From NCBI GenBank assembly GCA_003388505.1, contig QQVO01000006.1, forward strand, positions 1-64,000: a stretch of 64,000 nt of DNA, written 5' to 3'. The notes beneath the pieces were generated by a model. It ran no database searches and was not told the DNA's origin. It saw only the letters and a list, made by a program, of their open reading frames with translations. Below, in pieces: positions 18,386-27,759 of this stretch (position 1 is the stretch's first letter; each line of letters starts with the position of its first letter). Made by a program: the position numbers and the translations under genes. The stretch is from Planctomycetota bacterium (lineage in GTDB: Bacteria; Planctomycetota; Planctomycetia; Planctomycetales; Planctomycetaceae).

Positions 18386-19206
18386 GCACGCCACGTCAAC
18401 CACGATCGCCGAGCGTTCGGCCGCGGCTGGCGGTCTTCAAGTTCGCCTCGTGCGATGGGTGCCAGTTGTCGCTGTTGGACTGCGAGGACGAACTGCTGGC
18501 TGTTGCCGGCGCCGTCGACATCGCGTACTTCCTGGAAGCGACCAGTCGCATCGAGCCGGGACCGTACGACGTCGCCCTGGTCGAAGGTTCGATTACGACG
18601 CCTCACGACGCCGACCGCATTCAGGAAGTGCGGCGGCAGTCGAAATACCTGATCACGATCGGAGCCTGCGCCACCGCCGGCGGCATCCAGTCGCTCAAGA
18701 ACTGGGCGGACCACGAGGAGTTTCTGCAATGCGTGTATGCCCGACCAGAGTTCATCTCGACGCTCGCCACATCAACCGCGATCGCCGATTACGTCCCCGT
18801 CGACTTTGAACTCCGCGGATGTCCGATCAACCGGCATCAGCTTGTCGAGACGATCGGAGCCCTTGTCCACAGACGCCGGCCGCGGACGCCGCGACACAGC
18901 GTGTGCCTCGACTGCAAACGACGCGGCACGGTGTGTGTCGAAGTTGCTCAGGGCATTCCGTGTCTCGGCCCGATCACGCACACTGGCTGCGGAGCGATCT
19001 GCCCGTCGTATGACCGAGGCTGCTACGGCTGCTTCGGTCCGGCCGCTCAGCCGAATTGCAACGCCCTGACGGATCACTACGCGGTCACCGGTTCTTCGCA
19101 TGAACAGCTCGTGCCACTGCTCCGCAACTTCAACGCAGCCGCTCCGGAGTTCCAAGCCGCCGGCGATCGGCTGGCATCGGCCAGCAGCACGGAGGGCCAG
19201 ACATGA
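18382..19206 (+). CDS. hydD: group 3b [NiFe] hydrogenase small (delta) subunit
   Basis: A 274-residue small subunit of the NADH:ubiquinone oxidoreductase 20 kDa family. The proximal cluster ligands are in FASCDGCQLSLLD (residues about 25-37) and GACATAGG (about 94-101). The further Cys sets CLDCKRRGTVC, CLGP, TGCGAICPSYDRGC and YGCFGP bind the other clusters. It uses a GTG start at 18382 that overlaps the gamma stop. There is no Tat leader, which fits a cytoplasmic group 3 enzyme. Confidence 0.92.
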   Translation: MSTPRQPRSPSVRPRLAVFKFASCDGCQLSLLDCEDELLAVAGAVDIAYFLEATSRIEPGPYDVALVEGSITTPHDADRIQEVRRQSKYLITIGACATAGGIQSLKNWADHEEFLQCVYARPEFISTLATSTAIADYVPVDFELRGCPINRHQLVETIGALVHRRRPRTPRHSVCLDCKRRGTVCVEVAQGIPCLGPITHTGCGAICPSYDRGCYGCFGPAAQPNCNALTDHYAVTGSSHEQLVPLLRNFNAAAPEFQAAGDRLASASSTEGQT

Positions 19207-20507
19207 GCAGCTCAAGAACCATCAAGGTTGAAGCTCTGACGCGCGTTGAAGGCGAAGGCGGCCTGTATGTCCGGCTCGAAGGCAATCACATCGAAGACGT
19301 GAAACTGAGCATCTACGAACCTCCGCGATTCTTCGAGGCCTTCCTTCGCGGCCGGCCGCTGGAGGAGGTCCCCGACATCACGGCCCGCATCTGCGGGATC
19401 TGTCCGATCGCATATCAGATGAGCAGCGTTCATGCGCTGGAGGCGGCCCTCGGCGTGACGATCTCCCCCGAGATCCGGCGGCTGCGACGGCTGCTGTATT
19501 GCGGCGAGTGGATCGAGAGCCACGCGCTGCACATGCACCTGCTGCACGCTCCGGACTTCTTCGGCGTCGACAGCGGCATCGATCTGGCCGAACGCTTTCC
19601 GGAGGAGGTCACCCGCGGGCTGCGGCTGAAGAAGCACGGCAACGAACTGCTCGAAGTGCTAGGCGGGCGAGCCATCCATCCCATCAACATTGCCGTCGGA
19701 GGATTCTACAAAGCACCCAGGAAAGACGACCTGCTGAAGCTGCTGCCCGACTTCGAGTGGGGACTGCAAGCCGCGATTGCGACGACTCGCTGGGTCGCGA
19801 CCCTCGATTTTCCGGACTTCACCCGCGACTACGACATGGTCGCGCTGCAGCATCCCGACGAGTACGCGATGAACGAAGGGCACGTTGCATCAACCAGAGG
19901 CGGTACGGTCGCCGTCATAGACTACGAACAAGCCTACGAGGAATTTCACGTCGAACACTCGACCGCCCTGCACAGCCGCCGCGCGGAAGATCACGCCAGC
20001 TACCACGTCGGCCCGCTCGCCCGCATCAATCTGAACCGTGAGCAGCTCTTTCCGGCGGCCAGGAAACTGGCGGACGAGGTCGGCATCGACTGGCCGTGCC
20101 GGAATCCCTTTCAGGCGATCGTTGCGCGGGGACTGGAAGTCGTCCATGCCTACGAAGAAGCGATCTCGATCATCCGCGACTACAAGCCGTTCGCGCCGGC
20201 GCGGATTCCGTATGACTACCAGGCCTCATCCGGGTGCGCTGCCACGGAGGCGCCGCGCGGCCTGATTTACCATCGCTACGAAATCGACGGCGCCGGCCGG
20301 ATCACGTTTGCAAAGATCGTCCCGCCCACTTCGCAGAACCAGCAGCAGATTGAAGCCGACCTGCGAGACTGGCTGCCACGCGTCCTCAACGGAGACGACG
20401 ACCAGACCGCGATGGAATGCGAACGCCTGGTCCGCTGTTATGATCCCTGCATCAGTTGCTCGACGCACTTTTTGAAACTGACCGTCGATCGCCAGGAGTC
20501 GACATGA
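19203..20507 (+). CDS. hydA: group 3b [NiFe] hydrogenase large (alpha) subunit
   Basis: A 434-residue catalytic subunit. It has the N-terminal ALTRVEGEGG motif, the L1 nickel-binding motif ARICGICPIAYQMS (residues about 61-74) and the L2 motif DPCISCSTHFL near the C-terminus. The residues after the last His (FLKLTVDRQEST) form the extension that the maturation endopeptidase removes after nickel insertion, and the protease gene follows directly. All four nickel Cys ligands are present, so the enzyme should be active. The family reaction is reversible H2 oxidation coupled to NADP(H), with sulfur reduction in some members. Start and stop both overlap the neighbours by four bases. Confidence 0.95.
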   Translation: MSSSRTIKVEALTRVEGEGGLYVRLEGNHIEDVKLSIYEPPRFFEAFLRGRPLEEVPDITARICGICPIAYQMSSVHALEAALGVTISPEIRRLRRLLYCGEWIESHALHMHLLHAPDFFGVDSGIDLAERFPEEVTRGLRLKKHGNELLEVLGGRAIHPINIAVGGFYKAPRKDDLLKLLPDFEWGLQAAIATTRWVATLDFPDFTRDYDMVALQHPDEYAMNEGHVASTRGGTVAVIDYEQAYEEFHVEHSTALHSRRAEDHASYHVGPLARINLNREQLFPAARKLADEVGIDWPCRNPFQAIVARGLEVVHAYEEAISIIRDYKPFAPARIPYDYQASSGCAATEAPRGLIYHRYEIDGAGRITFAKIVPPTSQNQQQIEADLRDWLPRVLNGDDDQTAMECERLVRCYDPCISCSTHFLKLTVDRQEST

Positions 20508-21004
20508 GCGACCAGGGTCACGGCCGATCGCTGTTTGTCGGGATCGGCAGTCCGCACGGCGACGACCGCATCGGTTGGATGGTCGCGGACGCGCTGGTGT
20601 CACGAATGCCGCCGGAAATCGAGATCCGACATGCCGCAACTCCGAGTGAGCTGCTCGACTGGCTGGAAGGCGCCAGTCGTCTGATCATCTGCGACGCCTG
20701 CCTCTTTCGCCGCAACACGACACAAGGTGACGTGCAACTGCACTGCTGGGAGTGGCCGACTCCGAAAGTCGCCGTCCTGCGATCCGCCGACAGCCATTCC
20801 TTCGGTCTCCCGCAGGTCCTGCACCTCGCCGATCGCCTCGGCACGTTGCCTTCGGACGTGTCTGTCTTCGGTGTCGAAGGACTGTGCTTCGACGCCTTCG
20901 CTGAACTGTCACCGGAAGTCGCGACCGCTGTCGATTCGATCGTGCAGCGAATCGCGGCTACGTTTCCGGCGCACCGCATGTCGGAGGCCGCTCATCATGC
21001 ATGA
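20504..21004 (+). CDS. hydrogenase maturation protease
   Basis: A 166-residue protein of the HyaD/HybD/HoxW peptidase family: LFVGIGSPHGDDRIGW (residues about 10-25) carries the first acidic nickel ligand, LIICDACLF the second, and SHSFGLPQVLHLA the family His. It cleaves the C-terminal extension of the large subunit encoded just upstream, with an ATGA overlap. The stop overlaps hypA by eight bases. Confidence 0.88.
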   Translation: MSDQGHGRSLFVGIGSPHGDDRIGWMVADALVSRMPPEIEIRHAATPSELLDWLEGASRLIICDACLFRRNTTQGDVQLHCWEWPTPKVAVLRSADSHSFGLPQVLHLADRLGTLPSDVSVFGVEGLCFDAFAELSPEVATAVDSIVQRIAATFPAHRMSEAAHHA

Positions 21005-21362
21005 AGCCTCCCTGGTTCGGTCGCTGCTGAGTCAGGTCAGCAACCTGCTGCTCGAACACAACGGCGAGTCCGTCGAGATAATTCGCGTGGAAATGGGCCC
21101 GTTGTCGGGCGTCGAACGACTGCTCTTGGAAATCGCCTTCGAGCAGCAGGTCCACGACACACTCTGCCGCGGCGCGACTCTGCAGGTTGAAGAAGTCCCC
21201 CTGTCAGCCGTCTGTCGCGACTGCGGCGACGAATTCGACATCGAACGTTTCCGCTTCGTTTGCCCGTCCTGCAATTCCACCCGTGTCCGAGTCACCGGCG
21301 GCGACGAATTCCGTCTGCTGGACGTCGACATCCAAACGAAAGAGGAAGCCCTTCCCCGGTAG
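20997..21362 (+). CDS. hypA: hydrogenase nickel incorporation protein HypA
   Basis: A 121-residue protein starting MHEASLV, with the nickel-binding His at position 2. Two zinc-binding pairs are present: CRDCGDEF and CPSCNS (residues about 73-95). It delivers nickel to the large subunit together with HypB. The length is normal for the family. Confidence 0.92.
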   Translation: MHEASLVRSLLSQVSNLLLEHNGESVEIIRVEMGPLSGVERLLLEIAFEQQVHDTLCRGATLQVEEVPLSAVCRDCGDEFDIERFRFVCPSCNSTRVRVTGGDEFRLLDVDIQTKEEALPR

Positions 21363-21369
21363 GCCGGCC

Positions 21370-22089
21370 ATGAACACAACAACCACCATCCACGTCAACC
21401 GCGACGTCAAAGCGGAACTCAAACGCCAGGCCGCCGAGATGCGGGAGGAGTTCGCTCGTCGCGGGACACTTGTCATCAACGTGCTTTCGTCGCCGGGTTC
21501 CGGAAAAACCAGCCTGCTTGAAGCCACCGCAAAGCATTGGCACAATCGGCGGCGCATGGCCGTGCTGGTCGGTGATCTCGCGACTGACCGGGACGCGCAG
21601 CGACTGGCTCCGTTCTGTCCTGTCGCGCAACTCACAACCGGCGGCGCTTGCCATCTCGAAATCCCGCTCGTTCAGCGGGGTCTTGAAACATTCGGAACGG
21701 ATGACTTCGAATTCCTGTTCATCGAAAACGTCGGAAACCTCGTCTGCCCGGCGTCTCACGATCTGGCCGAACATCTGCGAGTCGTGTTGCTGAGCGTCAC
21801 CGAGGGCGACGACAAACCGGGCAAGTATCCGAAGATGTTTCGGACAAGCAATGTGGTCGTGATCAGCAAGTCCGACCTGCTGCCGTACGTGCCATTCTCT
21901 GTCAAGGCGGCCGTAGACGACGCTCGCCTCATTCAACACGATCTGCGGGACTTCACTGTCTGCTCGCTGACCGGCGACGGTGTCGCCGGCTGGTGCCGGT
22001 TTCTCGAAGAGACCCGCGAGCAGATGATCGCCGACGCCTCCGCATCCGCGACCCCGACATTGTCCGCAAGGGAGCCGCTTGCCCGATGA
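21370..22089 (+). CDS. hypB: hydrogenase nickel incorporation GTPase HypB
   Basis: A 239-residue SIMIBI-class GTPase. The P-loop is LSSPGSGKTSLLEA (residues about 40-53), followed by VGDLATDRDAQRL, GGACHLE (the metal-switch Cys-His), FLFIENVGNLVCPA and the NVVVISKSDLLPY base-recognition motif. The N-terminal CxxCGC and His-rich nickel-storage extensions of some HypB proteins are absent. It lies seven bases after hypA. Confidence 0.93.
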   Translation: MNTTTTIHVNRDVKAELKRQAAEMREEFARRGTLVINVLSSPGSGKTSLLEATAKHWHNRRRMAVLVGDLATDRDAQRLAPFCPVAQLTTGGACHLEIPLVQRGLETFGTDDFEFLFIENVGNLVCPASHDLAEHLRVVLLSVTEGDDKPGKYPKMFRTSNVVVISKSDLLPYVPFSVKAAVDDARLIQHDLRDFTVCSLTGDGVAGWCRFLEETREQMIADASASATPTLSAREPLAR

Positions 22090-24557
22090 GCAGACTCGCG
22101 CCGGCCGCAAAGACGAAGCAGGCAATCCGGTTCGTGCTGAACGGCCGGGTGCAGGGGCTTGGAGTCCGTCCGGCGATCGCGCGGCTGGCCACGCATCTGG
22201 GTCTGACCGGCACCGTGTCAAATCGGTCGGACGGCGTCCGCGTGCACGTGGAAGGCGACCCAGCGGCATTGAACACTTTTGAAGTTCGGCTTGCGTCGGC
22301 GCTACCGGCCGCCGTGGACGTGCAGCATCTCTCCCGCACGGAGGTCGAATTCCTGGAGTGTGACGCGTTTGTGATTGAGTCAGGTACGGGCCGCAGAGCA
22401 ATCGCCACCGAAGTCCCGTGCGACCGTCCAGTCTGCGAGGACTGCCTGAGCGAAGTTTTCGGCGATGTCGACCGACGGCACCGCTATGCCTTCACAAGCT
22501 GCACAAATTGCGGTCCGAGATACTCGATCATTGAGCGGATGCCCTACGAACGTGAGGGGACGGCCATGCGCGACTTTGCACTGTGCCATTGCTGCCGGGA
22601 CGAGTTTACGACGAGCAACGATCGCCGCTTTCATGCACAGACGAACGCCTGCCCGGACTGCGGCCCCTCGCTGCGCGCCGTCGACAGTTACAGAAACGTC
22701 GTAGCAACCGGTTCGACCGCTGTCGAACTCGCGGCTACCACACTATTCAACGGTGGGATCGTCGCGCTGAAGGGACTTGGCGGTTACCAGCTTGTATGTG
22801 ATGCGAGTCAGACTGCAGCAGTGGAGCGTCTGCGGCTGCGGAAACGTCGTCCGGCTAAACCCCTGGCCGTGATGATCGACGCAACAGTGGCTGAGCTGTT
22901 CACGGACGACGACCACATGGCGTTCACTGAGGCAGCAAACCCGATTGTCGTGCTGTCCCCCGAGAGCGCGGCGCGGCTTCGCGAGAACATCGACCTGTCG
23001 CCCTTGCTCGCCCCCGGCATGAATACCCTCGGAGTTTTCCGGCCTACGACGCCGCTGCACGCACTGCTGATTGAAGCAACTGGACGACCGCTGGTCGTGA
23101 CGAGTGGTAATGTCGATGGCGAGTCCCTGGCGTTCGACGCCGCTGTCGCAGCACGCGAACTCGCGCCGCTTGTCGATCTGATGGTGCAGCACGACCGGCG
23201 GATTGTCCGGCCGATCGATGACAGCGTTGTTCACGTGATCGCCGGTCACTCTGTGACGATCCGCGCCGCCCGCGGTCTCGCCCCTCTGACAACGTGGCGT
23301 ACGCTTCCAGTCTGCGATGATCGGAATGGGCTCCCGAACGCCTGCCGCGACCGGGAAATTGAACCGGAAGCTTGCCCCACTTTGCTTGCTGTCGGGGGGC
23401 ACCAGAAAGTGGCGGTCGCTCTGTGCAACGGTCGGCAAAACGTTCTCGGTCCACACATCGGCGACCTCGATTCACTCGCAACACGCGAACGCTATGTTGA
23501 ACAGACAAGTGAACTGCTCGATCTCTATCAGGCCGAGCCGCAAGCGATCGTCTGCGACCTGCACCCGGACTACTTCAGCACGCGCTTCGCCGAACAGCAG
23601 GCCGACGTACGAGGCGTGCCGCTGATCCGCGTGCAGCATCATCATGCGCACGTCGCCGCCGGGATGGTCGAACACGGCTGGCTCGACCAGACCGTCCTCG
23701 GTGTCGCGTTCGACGGCACGGGTTATGGAACAGACGGCACGATCTGGGGCGGTGAGTTTCTTCTGTCCAGCGCGACGGGCTTTGAACGAGTCGCCTCGCT
23801 GAGGCCGTTCGTTTTGCCCGGGGGTGAGGCGGCGATCCGGGAACCTTGGCGAGTCACGGTGTCGCTGCTGACTCAGGCGCTTGACGATGACACACAGCTT
23901 GCACTTGTTAACTCCACGAAGTCACCAGACGTTGTTGCCGCTACTCGTAACCTCGCGCGGCAGAGAGTCGGACCGCTCTGTTCCAGCGTCGGCCGGTTGT
24001 TCGATGGAGTCGCTGCAATCATCCTCGGCATCGGTGAAGCCCTGTTTGAAGGCGAGCCGGCCATGCGGCTGGAAGCCGCCTGTGATCCGGGCGAAGCCGG
24101 GGCCTACGACCTGCCCATCGACGACTCGGCCGACCTTTTTCAGCTCGACTGGCGACCTCTGATCCGGGAACTGTGTAAAGACCGCCAGAGGAATGCGCCG
24201 GCCGGACGCATGGCGATGAAGTTCCACCGGGGGCTGACCGCAGCCGTTGAGAGCATCGTAGGGAAGTATGCCGACGTTCCCGTCGTCCTCGGCGGAGGGT
24301 GCTTTCAGAACCGCGTTCTTACCGAACTGACCGCCGAACGCTTGGGCGTTCGCACTCAGCCGGTCGGACTTCCCGGGATCATCCCACCGAATGATGGCGG
24401 ACTGGCGGCGGGACAGCTCGCGATTGGGCTGGCGAGACTGAAGCAGTCGGCACGAACAGGAATTGAACAACGGACGTCCCGGCATGCCACTGAGAGACGA
24501 CCCGAAGGAAGTCCGTCCTGTGATTTCGGACCTCAGGAGCGTGCACCATGTGCCTAG
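22086..24557 (+). CDS. hypF: carbamoyltransferase HypF
   Basis: An 823-residue multidomain enzyme that makes the cyanide ligand precursor of the Fe(CN)2CO centre. In order: an acylphosphatase-like domain (VQGLGVRPAIARLA, residues about 20-33), two zinc-finger blocks (CEDCLSEV, CTNCGPRYSI, CHCCRDEF, CPDCGPSL, about 118-198), a YrdC-like domain with ALKGLGGYQLVCDA and KRRPAKPLAVM, and a Kae1-like carbamoyltransferase domain with VQHHHAHVAAGMVEHGW and VAFDGTGYGTDGTIWGGE. Length and order are those of complete HypF. The last 30 or so residues are poorly conserved and overlap the start of hypC. Confidence 0.94.
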   Translation: MSRLAPAAKTKQAIRFVLNGRVQGLGVRPAIARLATHLGLTGTVSNRSDGVRVHVEGDPAALNTFEVRLASALPAAVDVQHLSRTEVEFLECDAFVIESGTGRRAIATEVPCDRPVCEDCLSEVFGDVDRRHRYAFTSCTNCGPRYSIIERMPYEREGTAMRDFALCHCCRDEFTTSNDRRFHAQTNACPDCGPSLRAVDSYRNVVATGSTAVELAATTLFNGGIVALKGLGGYQLVCDASQTAAVERLRLRKRRPAKPLAVMIDATVAELFTDDDHMAFTEAANPIVVLSPESAARLRENIDLSPLLAPGMNTLGVFRPTTPLHALLIEATGRPLVVTSGNVDGESLAFDAAVAARELAPLVDLMVQHDRRIVRPIDDSVVHVIAGHSVTIRAARGLAPLTTWRTLPVCDDRNGLPNACRDREIEPEACPTLLAVGGHQKVAVALCNGRQNVLGPHIGDLDSLATRERYVEQTSELLDLYQAEPQAIVCDLHPDYFSTRFAEQQADVRGVPLIRVQHHHAHVAAGMVEHGWLDQTVLGVAFDGTGYGTDGTIWGGEFLLSSATGFERVASLRPFVLPGGEAAIREPWRVTVSLLTQALDDDTQLALVNSTKSPDVVAATRNLARQRVGPLCSSVGRLFDGVAAIILGIGEALFEGEPAMRLEAACDPGEAGAYDLPIDDSADLFQLDWRPLIRELCKDRQRNAPAGRMAMKFHRGLTAAVESIVGKYADVPVVLGGGCFQNRVLTELTAERLGVRTQPVGLPGIIPPNDGGLAAGQLAIGLARLKQSARTGIEQRTSRHATERRPEGSPSCDFGPQERAPCA

Positions 24558-24856
24558 GCGTCCCCGGACAGGTCATTGATTGGCTGGACCATGACCCCGT
24601 TTTCGGACGAGCGATGGTCCAATTCGATGGCATCCGCCGCGAGTGCCAGATGGCGTGTGTTCCCGATGCGGAGATCGGCGAGTACGTCATCGTGCATGCC
24701 GGCATTGCAATCAGCCGGATTGATTCCGAAGAAGCTCAGAAAGTGCTCGATGAGCTGACTCGGCTCGGAATCCCGGACGAATTCACCGCCGCCATTGGCG
24801 AAGCAGCACAGAACCATTCTGCAGCGGCACGTCCGTTACCGGGGGGCTCGCCATGA
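24548..24856 (+). CDS. hypC: hydrogenase assembly chaperone HypC
   Basis: A 102-residue protein beginning MCLGVPGQVI. The N-terminal Cys2 is the iron/ligand-carrying residue of HypC/HybG chaperones. VMVDFGG-type and EYVIVHAGIAISRID segments follow. It carries Fe(CN)2CO between HypD and the large subunit. It is slightly longer than usual because of a C-terminal tail (about 15 residues) that overlaps the hypD start. Confidence 0.93.
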   Translation: MCLGVPGQVIDWLDHDPVFGRAMVQFDGIRRECQMACVPDAEIGEYVIVHAGIAISRIDSEEAQKVLDELTRLGIPDEFTAAIGEAAQNHSAAARPLPGGSP

Positions 24857-26061
24857 AATTCGTCGACGAATTTCGAGACGCAACGGCAGTTCAGCAACTG
24901 ATCGCTCAGATCCGCAGGCTGGCTACGCGCCGCCACGTGGTGATGGAAGTTTGCGGCGGCCAGACGCACAGTCTGCTGCGCTACGGCATTGATAACGAAC
25001 TGCGGGACGTGGTCGAACTGATTCACGGTCCCGGCTGCCCTGTCTGCGTGACTCCGGTTGGGGACATCGATCTGGCCGTGCGGCTTGCTCTGCAAGAAGG
25101 TGTGACAGTGGCCAGCTTCGGCGACATGCTGCGCGTCCCCGGTGCATATCAATCGCTCAACGATGCGCGCGCTGCTGGCGGCGACGTTCGGATCGTTTAT
25201 TCGCCCGTCGACGCGGTCAAACTCGCCCAGCGGAATCCCGATGAGCACGTGGTTTTTTTTGCGGTCGGTTTTGAAACAACCGCTCCGGCGACAGCGATCG
25301 CCGCGCTGCAGGCAGAGCGACTGCGTCTCGAGAATCTCTCAATGCTTGTGTCACACGTAAGAGTGCTGCCAGCCATGGAAGCGCTCATGCTTGCGCCCGG
25401 CAACCGCGTCGAGGCATTCCTCGCTGCAGGCCACGTCTGCACGGTCACCGGCTTCCGGTCGTACGAAACATTTGCGAAACAATACGGCATTCCAGTCGCT
25501 GTGACCGGCTTCGAGCCGATCGATCTCCTGGAGGGTATCCGCGATTGCGTACGGCAGCTTGAATCAGGCAGGGTGGATGTCACGAACCAATACTCTCGCA
25601 GCGTGCGCCGAGACGGCAACGAACACGCCCGGATGGCAGTCAATCAAGTCTACGAAGTCGCCGACCGCCCATGGCGCGGGTTTGGCGTCATCAAGAATGG
25701 TGGCCTTCGTCTGCGTGCGCAGTTCCGGAAGTTCGATGCACGGCGGCGCTTCGCTCACGTCCAACAGAGTGAGCCGATTGCCGGCATCATCGACGCGGCC
25801 CCTACGGTTGACCTCCCGACTGTCGCACAACCAGACTGTCCCGCCGCCGAAGTCCTGTCCGGTCGTCTGCGTCCGGCCGACTGTCCACACTTTGGAACAC
25901 GGTGTTCTCCGGAGAAGCCGCTCGGTGCTCCGATGGTCTCCTCGGAGGGAGCTTGCGCGGCCTACTACCTCTATCACCGAACAACGGGCGTTGAAGACGA
26001 ATTCAAGCTGACTGCTCTCGGTGCGACGGCGAATCGGAACGAAGGGAGTCCCGATCGATGA
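24853..26061 (+). CDS. hypD: hydrogenase formation protein HypD
   Basis: A 402-residue [4Fe-4S] scaffold for the Fe(CN)2CO unit. Conserved Cys motifs are VCGGQTH (residues about 34-40), GPGCPVCVTP (about 59-68) and a C-terminal cluster region with CPHFGTRCSPEKPLGAPMVS. The FGVIKNGGLRLR motif is also present. The full length and all recognisable Cys residues are retained. It overlaps hypC and hypE by four bases each. Confidence 0.94.
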   Translation: MKFVDEFRDATAVQQLIAQIRRLATRRHVVMEVCGGQTHSLLRYGIDNELRDVVELIHGPGCPVCVTPVGDIDLAVRLALQEGVTVASFGDMLRVPGAYQSLNDARAAGGDVRIVYSPVDAVKLAQRNPDEHVVFFAVGFETTAPATAIAALQAERLRLENLSMLVSHVRVLPAMEALMLAPGNRVEAFLAAGHVCTVTGFRSYETFAKQYGIPVAVTGFEPIDLLEGIRDCVRQLESGRVDVTNQYSRSVRRDGNEHARMAVNQVYEVADRPWRGFGVIKNGGLRLRAQFRKFDARRRFAHVQQSEPIAGIIDAAPTVDLPTVAQPDCPAAEVLSGRLRPADCPHFGTRCSPEKPLGAPMVSSEGACAAYYLYHRTTGVEDEFKLTALGATANRNEGSPDR

Positions 26062-27122
26062 GCACCTCCCTTCCGTTCGGCACGTGTCCCGTTGCCATGC
26101 TGGGCGACGGCGAGCGGATCACGCTGGCTCATGGGGAAGGAGCCCGGATGACGCGTCGGCTGATTGAGCGGACAATTCTTCCGCGACTGGGGTCTGCAGT
26201 CGGGCAGTACGAACTCAACGATGCTGCGCTCCTTTCAATGCCGTCGGACAGGTTGGCGTTCACGACGGACAGCTTTGTGGTTTCGCCGTTGTTCTTTCCC
26301 GGTGGGGACATCGGCCGGCTGGCCGTGTTCGGGACGGCCAATGATCTCGCCGTCTCCGGAGCCCAACCAATGTGGCTGAGCCTGTCACTGATCATCGAAG
26401 AGGGACTGCCGCTCGGCATACTCGAACAGGTGCTCGAAAGCATCAAACGCGCCGCTCAGGAAGCCTGCGTTCAGATCACCACGGGCGATACGAAAGTTGT
26501 ACCGCACGGCGCGGCCGACGGACTGTTCATCAATACAAGCGGCATCGGACCCGCACTGGAACCGCCCGTCTTGGGTCCGGCCTCAATTCAGGCCGGTGAT
26601 GAGCTGCTCGTCTCCGGCCCGATTGGATGCCATGGTCTCGCCATCCTCGCCGCCCGCGAAGAACTCGACCTGCGGCCGCCCCCGGAGTCGGACTGTGCAA
26701 GCCTGTGGCCGCTGGTCAGCGCTCTGCACGCAGCCGACCTGCTGCAACACGTCCGTGCCATGCGCGACGCCACACGAGGAGGTCTCACCGCCGTCCTGCA
26801 CGAGTGGGCCAACGCGTGCGACCTGACGCTGAGAATCGAAGAATCCCGAATTCCGATCACACCGAATGTTCGAGGAGCCAGCGAACTCCTCGGCCTCGAC
26901 CCGCTCTACATCGCCAACGAAGGCACGATGCTGCTGGCTGTCGAACCAAGACACACAGCTCCAATTATGGCCGCGCTCCGCGCTCAGTCGCCTGGCGATC
27001 AGGCCTGTGTCATCGGAGCAGCTCAGCAACGCGCATCAGTCCCCGTCATCGTCAGTAGAGTGACAGGCACACCTCGCCCGCTCGACGAAGCCTCAGGAGT
27101 CCTCCTGCCCCGCATCTGTTGA
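26058..27122 (+). CDS. hypE: carbamoyl dehydratase HypE
   Basis: A 354-residue AIR synthase-like ATPase. Motifs: AHGEGARMTRRLI, FTTDSFVVSPLFFPGGDIG, GDTKVVP, ATRGGL, and a C-terminus ending PRIC, where the terminal Cys accepts the carbamoyl group from HypF and is dehydrated to a thiocyanate. The terminal Cys is intact. It is the last gene of the hydrogenase/hyp transcription unit. Confidence 0.94.
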   Translation: MSTSLPFGTCPVAMLGDGERITLAHGEGARMTRRLIERTILPRLGSAVGQYELNDAALLSMPSDRLAFTTDSFVVSPLFFPGGDIGRLAVFGTANDLAVSGAQPMWLSLSLIIEEGLPLGILEQVLESIKRAAQEACVQITTGDTKVVPHGAADGLFINTSGIGPALEPPVLGPASIQAGDELLVSGPIGCHGLAILAAREELDLRPPPESDCASLWPLVSALHAADLLQHVRAMRDATRGGLTAVLHEWANACDLTLRIEESRIPITPNVRGASELLGLDPLYIANEGTMLLAVEPRHTAPIMAALRAQSPGDQACVIGAAQQRASVPVIVSRVTGTPRPLDEASGVLLPRIC

Positions 27123-27759
27123 ACGATGATGTTTGAACTGCGCTCTCCACCTTGCAGGACTGCAAACTGCGCACCCATGGGTTGACATCGAGTCCGAATC
27201 TGACTCCGCCGGCGGCAGATTCTGACGCTAAGACTGTCTGAGATCGTTTTGCCTTCTGTCGTCAAAAAGGTGGCACGACAAATTCGGCCGCTTGCCTTGT
27301 AAGCCCATGTAAAAGGCGCCCCCGGTCGGCGACCCCCCGTTGAAATGCGCTGATGTGTTTGCTGCGTCAGTCAAAGACACCGAACGCAGATACGCTGAGG
27401 CGTTTTCTGGGCTGATCGGCACGCCGACGCATCTCAGGCAGACATTCGCCGGCGATATCACAGACCGCACAACCTGAGCTGGCAAATCGCGGCGAACACC
27501 CACAGAATTCTGGAACCGAGTTTCGCCGAAAAGAACAAGCCTCTGAGGAGAATCACGTACGGAAGCTCAAATTCGCAAGTCGTGGGTTCACAACCTACCG
27601 TGCGGGCTTTTTGGCGATTCAGTCTCCCCTCGACAGAAACCCCTGCAGGTTGGTCGCGATTGCCGGCGCTCCCACATAACCTGCCTGCGAATCGTACGAC
27701 TGATCCACAGCGGGAGAGCTGCCTGGCGACGTGAATTCGACAGGGCGTGAGGAAGCGGT
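27123..27759. other. intergenic stretch with a repeat and a tRNA-like piece
   Basis: No gene is supported. It contains dispersed-repeat copy E (27320-27385) and, at about 27559-27605, a sequence resembling the 3' part of a tRNA: GTGGG-TTCACAA-CCTAC can form a T-arm, followed by CGTGCGGGCTTTTT. No 5' half or acceptor stem was found, so it may be an integration scar. The promoter of the acyl-CoA synthetase must lie here, but no clear boxes were recognised. Confidence 0.35.
27320..27385 (+). repeat. dispersed intergenic repeat, copy E
   Basis: It contains CCGGTCGGCGACCCCCCGTT, then GAAATGCGCTGATG and GCTGCGTCAGTCAAAG. It aligns with copies at 30563-30630 and 32089-32166. Confidence 0.6.

Noticed and set aside
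16347-21004. Group 1 or 2 membrane hydrogenase
   Set aside because: The small subunit lacks a Tat leader and the operon has the flavoprotein gamma and beta subunits typical of group 3b.
21292-22401. 369-codon reverse-strand ORF
   Set aside because: Opposite hypB and the hypF start; low-complexity translation.
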